Shown: positions 1 through 4,278, counted from the first letter of the stretch. The stretch is 6,272 nt of DNA from an uncultured Actinomycetes bacterium (GCA_937907435.1 CALCIA010000324.1:1-6272), one strand, 5' to 3'. Made by a program: numbers and translations. Notes: generated by a model from the letters alone, not told the origin.

Positions 1-77
1 GGTTTCCAACCACGCGGATCCCCGGTCGGTCCCGCGTGGTTCGAAATCCACCCCATACGTGGATTTGGAACCACGCG
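1..77. repeat. Nested inverted repeats with two mutually exclusive hairpins
   Basis: AACCACGCG occurs at 8-16 and 69-77, and its complement CGCGTGGTT sits between them at 33-41. The middle copy can pair with the left copy (8-17 with 32-41, 10 bp) or with the right copy. The right-hand fold is longer: 33-41 with 69-77 (9 bp), a 2x2 internal loop, then AAATCCAC (44-51) with GTGGATTT (59-66), and a 7-nt loop. Bases 1-16 and 61-77 are also near direct repeats. The window edge cuts the region, so more copies may lie to the left. Function is unknown; an operator array, an attenuator-like switch or an intergenic repeat are all possible. Confidence 0.7.
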
Positions 78-90
78 AGCTCCCGGCCAC

Positions 91-105
91 CGGATCCGTG
101 ACGGG
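91..105. repeat. CGGATCCGTGACGGG repeat, left copy
   Basis: This 15-mer is repeated exactly, in the same orientation, at 6241-6255 near the other end of the window. A partial copy in the reverse sense (GTCACGGATCCG) is at 273-284. The right-hand copy sits inside a perfect 16-bp palindrome, whereas this left copy keeps only part of the symmetry. It could be a protein-binding site or part of a dispersed intergenic repeat. Confidence 0.65.
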
Positions 106-154
106 GATGCCGGGAACTCCACGCTTCCTCCCGTGTCTTCCGACACCGACGGGG

Positions 155-201
155 GCGCGGTCGACCTGAGGTCCGGTTACCGGACCTCAGGTCGACCGCG
201 C
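155..201. repeat. 47-bp near-perfect palindrome
   Basis: Bases 155-177 and 179-201 are exact reverse complements, 23 bp each, around a single central T at 178 (centre CCGGT-T-ACCGG). The arms contain GTCGACCTGAGGTC. With one central base the DNA could extrude as a cruciform, but an RNA hairpin would need to open a few pairs for a loop. There is no run of T after it, so a classical intrinsic terminator is unlikely. A dimer-protein operator, a recombination site or an intergenic repeat is possible; I cannot tell which. Confidence 0.85.
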
Positions 202-202
202 G

Positions 203-266
203 TCCCGGGCCATCGATCCTGGCCCGGGAAGAGCCTCCCGGGGCCGGGAAGCGTGACGTTCCCGGC
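203..266. repeat. Two consecutive short stem-loops
   Basis: The first stem is TCCCGGGCCA (203-212) with TGGCCCGGGA (220-229), 10 bp with a 7-nt loop TCGATCC. The second is GCCGGGAA (243-250) with TTCCCGGC (259-266), 8 bp with an 8-nt loop GCGTGACG. They directly follow the 47-bp palindrome, so 155-266 is a near-continuous series of symmetric elements. GC-rich DNA gives some inverted repeats by chance, but perfect matches this close together are more than I would expect. Confidence 0.7.
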
Positions 267-371
267 ATCTTCGTCACGGATCCGGCCGAGGTGTGGAGGC
301 TCTCCGACCCGATCGTCACGTAAGTCCGACTTCGCAACGTCCCTGTGACGCCTCTCCCACGCACCCTTCAC

Positions 372-429
372 GTCCTGGGCTCCTCATGGGGGTCACAGCC
401 TGCCAGGACCCCCACGAGGAGCCCAGGAC
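372..429. repeat. Long hairpin with 12-nt loop, family member A
   Basis: Arms 372-394 and 407-429 pair over 23 positions with one mismatch (A386 against C415). The loop at 395-406 reads ACAGCCTGCCAG on the plus strand. It lies 53 bp beyond the stop codon of the minus-strand mscS-like gene and could help end that transcript, though no T-run follows. Its loop is almost identical to that of the hairpin at 6137-6192 read on the minus strand, while the stems differ in sequence. That points to a family of structured elements with a conserved loop rather than a gene-specific terminator. Confidence 0.8.
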
Positions 430-482
430 CATCTCGGACGGCCGCCCGCGCCCCGGCCCCCCGCCCGTCCGCCTCCCCACCC

Positions 483-1442
483 CTAATCCGGCAACGGCGT
501 GGCTTCCGCCTGGGCCTCGTGTTCCGCCGTGTCGCGACGTTGCAAGGCCTCCAGGACCTCCTCGGCCAGTTGCGAGCCATCCTCGGTGCGCAGCGGGGTG
601 GCGTCGATCTTCATGATCACGCTGTCGGGCTCGATTTCCTCGAGTGAGACGCTGGGGCGGTAGCGGGTCGGGACGGTGATCGTGCGGAGGAGCTGCTGCT
701 CGACTTCGCGCGGGCTGACGTGGCGGGGGAAGCGGACGCGGACGTCGACTTTCTCCGGCTCGCGCAGGGGGACGACGGCGAGGGCGAGCAGGACGTTGTT
801 GGGGATCTGGAGGCGGTCGGCGCCCTGGCTGAGCGTGGTGTAGAAGAGGCCGAGCGAGGTCACCGTGCCCTCGACCGATCCCGCCACCGCGCCGCCGACG
901 AAGCGGACGCGTTCCCCGACGCGGAAGGGCCGCGTGCTCTGCAGGAGGATCCCGGCGAAGATCGCGCCGAGGCTCTGCTGGGCGGCGAGGCCGAGCAGGA
1001 CCGCGGCGAAGGCGCCGCCGACGGCGAGGGTGCCGGCGTTGACGCCCGCGATCCGCAGCGCCAGCACGACGACCGCGAGGCTCGCCAGGAGGCGGAAGAC
1101 GAAGCCTGCCGTCCCCGCCGTGGCCGGGTCGAGGCGGCGGTAGAGGCGTGGCTGCAGGGAGCGGGAGACCAGCGAGATCGCGGCGCTGCCGACGATCACC
1201 AGGACGATCACGGTGCCGACCCGGAACCATTCGCCGTAGCCGGGGGCGATCTGCTGGCGGTGGGAGTAGACGACCAGGGTCGCGATCAGGGCGAGGATGG
1301 CGACGACGACGCCCACCAGCGCGCTCTTGGAGACCCTTTTCGTCTCGATCTCCTCGCCCAGCCCGAGCGACTGCCAGGCGTGGGTGCGCGTCTCGAAGAG
1401 CTCGCGCGGCAGCTTCGGCCGTTTGGGTCTGCGAGCGGGCAT
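483..1442 (-). CDS. MscS-family mechanosensitive ion channel
   Basis: This 319-residue protein is a small-conductance mechanosensitive channel that would sit in the cytoplasmic membrane and release solutes on osmotic downshock. A basic cytoplasmic N-terminus (about 1-39) precedes three hydrophobic segments at roughly 40-59, 73-95 and 113-133. The Gly/Ala-rich pore helix follows (about 137-157, AVGGAFAAVLLGLAAQQSLG). The family signature comes next: a STRPFRVGE stretch near 169-177, a beta domain (VEGTVTSLGL), and QIPNN near 212-216. The C-terminal alpha/beta part runs to about 300 and ends in an acidic tail. Length is normal for compact MscS members. The start is the ATG at 1442; a GGGTAG box 9 nt upstream suggests an almost leaderless mRNA. 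It lies 65 nt behind the STAS gene on the same strand, so the two may be co-transcribed. The family call is firm; ion selectivity is unknown. Confidence 0.93.
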   Translation of the reverse strand: MPARRPKRPKLPRELFETRTHAWQSLGLGEEIETKRVSKSALVGVVVAILALIATLVVYSHRQQIAPGYGEWFRVGTVIVLVIVGSAAISLVSRSLQPRLYRRLDPATAGTAGFVFRLLASLAVVVLALRIAGVNAGTLAVGGAFAAVLLGLAAQQSLGAIFAGILLQSTRPFRVGERVRFVGGAVAGSVEGTVTSLGLFYTTLSQGADRLQIPNNVLLALAVVPLREPEKVDVRVRFPRHVSPREVEQQLLRTITVPTRYRPSVSLEEIEPDSVIMKIDATPLRTEDGSQLAEEVLEALQRRDTAEHEAQAEATPLPD

Positions 1443-1451
1443 CAGGGGCCG

Positions 1452-1477
1452 CTACCCGGTCGCGTCGTCGCTGAATC
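1452..1477 (-). promoter_or_regulatory. Possible SigB/SigF-type promoter directly before mscS-like ATG
   Basis: On the minus strand, GATT is followed after 16 nt by GGGTAG, whose last base is 9 nt before the ATG at 1442. Transcription starting 5-8 nt past the -10 box would give a leader of only a few bases. The -10 fits the SigB/SigF form, but the -35 is a partial match. The same GGGTAG-N9-ATG arrangement precedes the MpsC-like gene, which is why I list it. Confidence 0.35.
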
Positions 1478-1507
1478 GATCGCCCGCACGCGCCGGCGTG
1501 AGGATCG

Positions 1508-1879
1508 TCACCCGCGGAGGGCGGCGGCGGCTTCGTCGCGCGTCCCGAAGACGCGCAGCGAGTGCTCGAGGCCGGTCACCTCGAGGACGCGCCGGACCTG
1601 TTCGTTCTGACAGCAGAGGACGAGGCCGCCTTCGCCGCCGTTGCCGGCCGCGGCATCGACCCGCTGCCAGGCGCGCACGACGAGCGCGATCCCGGTCGAG
1701 TCGATGAAGGTGCAGTCGCTGAGGTCGATCAGGACCGCGGATTTCGGCGATTCGATCGCCTCCTCCAGCGGCCCTTCGAGCTGGGCGGCGGTGGAGAGGT
1801 CGAGCTCTCCGTTGACCTCGAGCAGGCGGATGCCCCCCTCGAGCTCGGAGGCTGATGCTTGGAACGGAGCGGGACCCAC
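1508..1879 (-). CDS. STAS-domain anti-sigma factor antagonist (RsbV/SpoIIAA-like)
   Basis: This 123-residue single-domain protein belongs to the partner-switching antagonists. In that family the unphosphorylated form binds the anti-sigma kinase and frees the sigma factor. The signature DCTFIDSTGIALVVRA spans about residues 55-70, with Ser61 in D-S-T-G at the position phosphorylated in SpoIIAA/RsbV. The N-terminal strand motif GELDLSTA (24-31) is also typical. The start is the GTG at 1879; in this frame a TAG lies at 1894-1892 and no other start codon lies between, so the upstream limit is set. No strong Shine-Dalgarno sequence is seen. It is divergent from the likely partner kinase (start 2040) across 160 bp and lies 65 nt upstream of the mscS-like gene. 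Being paired with a local anti-sigma rather than a distant one is an inference from position. Confidence 0.92.
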   Translation of the reverse strand: MGPAPFQASASELEGGIRLLEVNGELDLSTAAQLEGPLEEAIESPKSAVLIDLSDCTFIDSTGIALVVRAWQRVDAAAGNGGEGGLVLCCQNEQVRRVLEVTGLEHSLRVFGTRDEAAAALRG

Positions 1880-1925
1880 TGCGCCGCGATGCTACCGCAG
1901 CGGGCTTGGCTGATGTGTCCGGTCA

Positions 1926-1950
1926 GTTTGCGGCGGAGCGGTCTGGGTAT
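1926..1950 (+). promoter_or_regulatory. SigB/SigF-type promoter for the anti-sigma gene
   Basis: GTTT at 1926-1929 is followed after 15 nt by GGGTAT at 1945-1950. This matches the actinobacterial SigB/SigF form (about GTTT-N14-16-GGGTA). The expected start near 1957 would give a leader of about 80 nt before the TTG at 2040. It implies that the anti-sigma factor is made under control of the sigma it restrains, a common feedback design. Confidence 0.65.
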
Positions 1951-2039
1951 CAGGGCGGAGCCGAGGCCGGTAGGTTTGCTTTTTGCGCGAGGCCTTCTGA
2001 CCTCGCCCCGCGCGCTGCATAAGTCGGGGACGAAAGAAC

Positions 2040-2873
2040 TTGAGCAACGCCAACGTCGACTCATCAGGCCTCCAGATGTCGCTTCCCGCGAAAGCGGAGA
2101 ACGTCGCGGTGGTGCGCCACGCGATCGCCGGCCTCGCCGAGCGGGTCGGGATGGACGAGGCGTCGACCGCGGACCTGAAGACGGTCGTCACCGAGGCCTG
2201 CATGAACGTGGTCGTCCACGCCTATCGGGAGGACGAGGTCGGCCTCTTGGAGGTCAAGGCGGTCCCCGACGGTGACGGCCTCACGGTGGCGGTGCGGGAC
2301 TTCGGCCGCGGCATCAGCCCGCGGCCGGGCGTCGACCGGCCGAGCCTGCGGATCGGCCTGGCGCTGATCGCGGCGCTCTCCTCGAGCTTCGAGATCCGCG
2401 GCGGGGTCGAGCGGGGGACCGAGATCCGCATGCACCTGCCGCTGACCTCGCGGCCGATCGCCGACGAGGGGGCCGAGGCCGCGCCCGGCCCGCCCGTCCC
2501 CGAGGCCACCGAGATCACGGTCGGCCCGCCGGAGCTGGTCGGCCCGGTGCTGAGCCGCGCCCTGACCGCGCTGGCCGCCCGCCACGAGATCACCGTCGAC
2601 CGGATCTCCGACGCGATGCTGCTCTCCGACCAGATCTCCGCGGCCGCCCCGCGCGGCTTCGCCGACGGCCACGTCCATCTCAGCATCGCCGACCGCCCCG
2701 AGGGGGTGGAGCTGAAAGTCGGCCCGATGGAGTCGGGTGCCGCCGCCGGCCTGCGCGAGAGCCTCGCCCTGCCCGACGTCGGCGGCTCGCTGGAAACCCT
2801 CGCCGACGAGGTCCGCACCGAGTCCGACGGCGACGGCGAGTACCTCGTCGTGGCGATCGCCGCGGTCAGCTGA
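2040..2873 (+). CDS. RsbW/SpoIIAB-like anti-sigma ATP-binding protein with degenerate second half
   Basis: The 277-residue product starts with a GHKL (histidine-kinase-like ATPase) domain at about 13-136, the fold of anti-sigma serine kinases. Visible ATP-site motifs are the N box E52-A-C-M-N56 in VTEACMNVVVHAY, the G1 box D87-F-G-R-G91, a G2-like segment LRIGLALIAAL (103-113) and RGTEIRMHL (125-133). In this family such a protein binds the sigma factor and phosphorylates the STAS antagonist. A Pro/Ala-rich linker (about 137-157) leads to a second module (158-277) with the same pattern of helices and strands but without the N-box Asn or the D-x-G-x-G motif. Classical RsbW proteins are about 140-160 residues, so this is nearly double length. 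The start is a TTG at 2040 with GGGGA at 2026-2030; an in-frame ATG at 2076 would remove 12 residues and still keep the domain. Confidence 0.85.
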   Translation: MSNANVDSSGLQMSLPAKAENVAVVRHAIAGLAERVGMDEASTADLKTVVTEACMNVVVHAYREDEVGLLEVKAVPDGDGLTVAVRDFGRGISPRPGVDRPSLRIGLALIAALSSSFEIRGGVERGTEIRMHLPLTSRPIADEGAEAAPGPPVPEATEITVGPPELVGPVLSRALTALAARHEITVDRISDAMLLSDQISAAAPRGFADGHVHLSIADRPEGVELKVGPMESGAAAGLRESLALPDVGGSLETLADEVRTESDGDGEYLVVAIAAVS

Positions 2874-2916
2874 GCGCGCCCCGGCCGATCGCGTCGGCCC
2901 GCGTCAGCTCCGCCAT
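2866..2916 (-). CDS. Possible 16-residue micro-ORF with strong ribosome binding site
   Basis: On the minus strand AGGAGGAG (2922-2929) stands 6 nt before an ATG at 2916, an ideal Shine-Dalgarno arrangement and stronger than that of most genes here. The frame encodes MAELTRADAIGRGALS and stops with TGA at 2868-2866, overlapping the last 8 bp of the anti-sigma gene on the other strand. I do not recognise the peptide. It may be a true micro-protein, a leader peptide, or the stranded 5' end of a gene lost by rearrangement. No clear promoter is seen. Confidence 0.35.
   Translation of the reverse strand: MAELTRADAIGRGALS
2883..2899 (+). terminator. Small stem-loop after the anti-sigma gene
   Basis: GGCCGA (2883-2888) pairs with TCGGCC (2894-2899) around a 5-nt loop, 9 nt after the stop codon. 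No T-run follows, so this is at best a weak or factor-assisted terminator. It also lies inside the opposite-strand micro-ORF. Confidence 0.25.
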
Positions 2917-2968
2917 CTTCGTCTCCTCCTTCGGGTCGGGTGCGTTCGGCCGGGCGGGGGCGATAACG

Positions 2969-2993
2969 GGTTGGTCGCCGGCGCGCCGGGTAC
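2969..2993 (+). promoter_or_regulatory. SigB/SigF-type promoter for the zinc-ribbon gene
   Basis: GGTT at 2969-2972 is followed after 15 nt by GGGTAC at 2988-2993, a close match to the SigB/SigF promoter form. The expected start near 3000 leaves a leader of roughly 120 nt before the ATG at 3119. The spacer contains the palindrome GGCGCGCC. Confidence 0.6.
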
Positions 2994-2999
2994 CTCATG

Positions 3000-3118
3000 G
3001 GTGGCCCGGTGGAGGTCAGTCACGCCGCCGGGACCGCTGACAGGTCCGCTCCACCTCCTCACCTAGAGGTCGGCGTCGGGGAACGGTTCGACTCGGCCGA
3101 GAGAGATCGGAGGACGAG
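3000..3118 (+). promoter_or_regulatory. Structured 5' leader of the zinc-ribbon gene
   Basis: GGTGGAG (3008-3014) can pair with CTCCACC (3049-3055), and GGACC (3031-3035) with GGTCC (3043-3047) inside it. Bases 3051-3058 read CCACCTCC, which resembles the anti-Shine-Dalgarno end of 16S rRNA and could pair over 5 bases with the gene's own GGAGGA at 3109-3114. Competition between the two pairings could expose or hide the ribosome site. This is a structural reading only; the region shows no known riboswitch core that I recognise. Confidence 0.25.
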
Positions 3119-3358
3119 ATGCGACAGCTGGCCGGATGCCGGCGCTGCGGGCACGTTGAAATGGTCCAAGGGAACTCAGCGGCCGGGGAGCAGGTCGGCG
3201 CCTGCCCGCGCTGCGGCGGGCCGCTGCGCGCGGTCGGCCTGCTCGGCGCGCGCCTCCTGGCCCAGGTCCGGCGTTATCCCTGGGAGGATTATCCCTGGGA
3301 GGACCTGGAGGCGGGGACCGCCGGGAGGCGCCCGCCCCCACGACGCTCGACGCGCTGA
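3119..3358 (+). CDS. Small zinc-ribbon protein
   Basis: This 79-residue protein has two CxxC knuckles, C7-R-R-C10 and C29-P-R-C32, each followed by Gly, spaced 18 residues apart. That is the usual zinc-ribbon layout. The segment after it (about 33-57) includes the exact pentapeptide repeat YPWED-YPWED, followed by an Arg/Pro-rich tail. Start choice is firm: GGAGGA at 3109-3114 lies 4 nt before the ATG. A SigB/SigF-type promoter sits about 125 bp upstream, so I infer stress-linked expression. The precise function is unknown; small zinc ribbons often act in nucleic-acid or protein binding. The tail beyond about residue 62 may be altered by the gene debris that follows at 3402. Confidence 0.7.
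   Translation: MRQLAGCRRCGHVEMVQGNSAAGEQVGACPRCGGPLRAVGLLGARLLAQVRRYPWEDYPWEDLEAGTAGRRPPPRRSTR
3274..3303 (+). repeat. 15-bp perfect tandem duplication inside zinc-ribbon gene
   Basis: TTATCCCTGGGAGGA is present twice, back to back (3274-3288 and 3289-3303). It is in frame and produces YPWED-YPWED. Because even third positions are identical, the duplication looks recent or is kept identical by selection on DNA sequence. Confidence 0.85.
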
Positions 3359-3401
3359 GGTCGCTCCGGCTCGGGGCGGCGCTCACGCCCACGGATTTCG
3401 G

Positions 3402-3605
3402 CGCGGAGTACCCCTCGAACGCGTAGGGGTTGAGGAACTGCCGCCGTCGGAAGTAGGTCTGGTCCTGGGCGCTCAGCTCGGCCAGGTCGGCGACGGCATC
3501 CCACTCGCCGGCGATCGTCTCGACCTCGCGGTCGACGATCTCGCGCGCCTCGGCCTCGGAGAGGAGGTACGGCGCCGATGACATGACGAGGGGCTCGAGC
3601 CGGCG
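3402..3605 (-). pseudogene. C-terminal gene fragment, tentatively HipA-like kinase
   Basis: An open minus-strand frame encodes about 68 residues with normal amino-acid composition amid low-quality surroundings. It reads LEPLVMSSAPYLLSEAEARE, continues through a helix-like stretch ending in EWDAVADLAEL, and closes with FRRRQFLNPYAFEGYSA. The shape recalls the C-terminal end of actinobacterial HipA-type toxin kinases, but this comes from memory of the family and is uncertain. There is no start with a ribosome site, and the catalytic part is missing. The frame runs on past 3402 into low-complexity sequence, so the original stop seems lost. It directly abuts an integrase tail on the other strand, which supports gene debris from a former mobile region. 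Confidence 0.4.
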
Positions 3606-3607
3606 CC

Positions 3608-3676
3608 CAGGACGTGCTGACGGTGGACCGCTACGCCCACCTGGTCGAGGCCGCGGCGCGCCTCGATGGCGAGTGA
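3608..3676 (+). pseudogene. Remnant of tyrosine integrase C-terminus
   Basis: Reading from 3608 the plus strand encodes QDVLTVDRYAHLVEAAARLD followed by GE and a TGA at 3674-3676. The pattern xTxDRYxHL, with the Tyr as nucleophile followed by a short helix, is the standard ending of phage-type tyrosine recombinases. Nothing of the rest of such a gene is present upstream; the sequence instead changes into the HipA-like fragment on the opposite strand at about 3605. I infer a deletion junction left by loss of an integrated element. Confidence 0.5.
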
Positions 3677-3687
3677 TCGCCGCTGGG

Positions 3688-3736
3688 GGTGAGTTCGCAG
3701 AAAGCCGCGGATAGCGCGGATAACTGCGAACTCGCC
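3688..3736. repeat. Two-tier stem-loop after integrase remnant
   Basis: GAGTTCGCAG (3691-3700) pairs perfectly with CTGCGAACTC (3724-3733), extended outward by GGT/GCC with one G-T wobble to 3688-3736. Inside, after symmetric 4-nt bulges AAAG and ATAA, CCGCG (3705-3709) pairs with CGCGG (3715-3719) around GATAG. It lies 11 bp after the integrase stop and 24 bp beyond the stop of the minus-strand MpsC-like gene. It could be a bidirectional terminator, although no T-run is present, or an attachment-site relic. Confidence 0.65.
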
Positions 3737-3760
3737 GGGGAGGGGCCGTCCGGCTGCTGA

Positions 3761-4171
3761 CTACACCGGGGGCTCGGAGGCGTTGCCCAGCACGAAGACC
3801 TCGGAGGCGACGCCCTCGCGGCTGATCTGGCTGAGGAACGAGTTGACCCGGCGGCTGGTGATCGCTTCGATCCCGGCGCGGAAGAGGGGCTCGACCTCGT
3901 CCTGGAAGGCGATGCGGTGGGAGCGGACCTCTTCGAAGCGGCCGGCGTCGACGAGGAGCTGCTCGGCCTTGGTGAAGATCTCTTCGAGGACGCAGACGAT
4001 GATCTCGTCGCGCCAGATCGTCTTCGCCTTGGTCGGCCCGCGCCCGTAGAAGCGGGAGTGGACGCCGACGATCTCGCGGGAGATGGCGGCGACCAGGGAG
4101 CCGCCCCGCTCGGCTTCCGGGACGACCTCCGTCCCGACCGGGACGGTCGGGACGTCGGGCTCTTCGGGCAT
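3761..4171 (-). CDS. MpsC/DUF2294-family protein
   Basis: This 136-residue soluble protein has an acidic, Pro-rich N-terminus (1-22) and then the full DUF2294 (MpsC) domain at about 25-127. The hallmark is YGRGPTKAKTIW at 42-53, followed by DEIIVCVLEEIFTKAE, VRSHRIAFQDEVEPLF and SFLSQIS. The family is named after a component of a cation-translocating, membrane-potential-generating system in Firmicutes, but stand-alone members in other phyla have no settled role, and no membrane partner is seen here. The ATG at 4171 is preceded on its strand by GGGTAG-N9, suggesting a nearly leaderless mRNA from a SigB/SigF-like promoter. It is divergent from the sigma factor gene over 229 bp, so the two may share control. 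The family call is secure; the function is not. Confidence 0.88.
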   Translation of the reverse strand: MPEEPDVPTVPVGTEVVPEAERGGSLVAAISREIVGVHSRFYGRGPTKAKTIWRDEIIVCVLEEIFTKAEQLLVDAGRFEEVRSHRIAFQDEVEPLFRAGIEAITSRRVNSFLSQISREGVASEVFVLGNASEPPV

Positions 4172-4180
4172 GTCCCAGCA

Positions 4181-4205
4181 CTACCCCGCGCCGACTTGGC
4201 GACAC
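4181..4205 (-). promoter_or_regulatory. Possible SigB/SigF-type promoter directly before MpsC-like ATG
   Basis: On the minus strand GTGT is followed after 15 nt by GGGTAG (4186-4181), which ends 9 nt before the ATG at 4171. The -10 is good and the -35 only fits the loose form G-N-N-T. The spacing from -10 to ATG equals that in front of the mscS-like gene. Confidence 0.35.
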
Positions 4206-4230
4206 ATTCATGAAGAAGTCGTGACCAAGT

Positions 4231-4256
4231 GGTTCGGAAGTTGGAAGCCGGGGTAA
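4231..4256 (+). promoter_or_regulatory. SigB/SigF-type promoter for the sigma factor gene
   Basis: GGTT at 4231-4234 is followed after 16 nt by GGGTAA at 4251-4256. The site fits the SigB/SigF promoter form and would start transcription near 4262, leaving a leader of about 140 nt. It suggests that the sigma factor activates its own gene. Confidence 0.55.
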
Positions 4257-4278
4257 GAAGGCGACGGGTCATGAGGTG

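Larger units (their letters stand above)
1..482. other. Gene-free, palindrome-rich intergenic region
   Basis: No open frame here looks like a real protein: the candidates are Pro/Arg/Gly-rich, lack a ribosome binding site, and run through the inverted repeats. The stretch instead holds at least five distinct inverted repeats (8-77, 155-201, 203-229, 243-266, 372-429). The hexamer GTGACG or its complement CGTCAC also recurs at 98-103, 253-258, 272-277, 314-319 and 345-350. It lies downstream of the mscS-like gene, which ends at 483 on the minus strand, so part of it may act in transcript termination. The remainder has no assignable role. Confidence 0.7.

Noticed and set aside
33..52. GGTTCGAAATCC resembles a tRNA T-arm
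   Set aside because: The loop is 8 nt rather than 7, and no acceptor, D or anticodon arms can be built around it. It is explained by the nested inverted repeats.
1097..1112. AAGCCTGCC inside the mscS-like gene as a third copy of the conserved hairpin loop
   Set aside because: Only part of the loop matches, there are no pairing arms around it, and it is explained by coding sequence.
720..1610. Long plus-strand open frame antisense to the mscS-like and STAS genes
   Set aside because: Its product is Asp/Glu/Arg/Gly-rich low-complexity sequence, typical of the shadow of high-GC genes. The minus-strand proteins have clear family motifs.
1892..1916. CGGTAG before the STAS gene as a further SigB/SigF-type promoter
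   Set aside because: The -10 lacks the third G, and no G-x-T-T lies 14-16 nt upstream.
3408..3413. Third minus-strand GGGTA as a promoter
   Set aside because: It lies inside the HipA-like fragment, has no -35 match at 14-16 nt, and has no gene downstream on that strand before the zinc-ribbon antisense region.
3606..4211. Upstream part of the long minus-strand frame that runs from 4211 through the HipA-like fragment
   Set aside because: It is Arg/Pro-rich and lies out of frame over the MpsC gene. Only the 3402-3605 part has protein-like composition.
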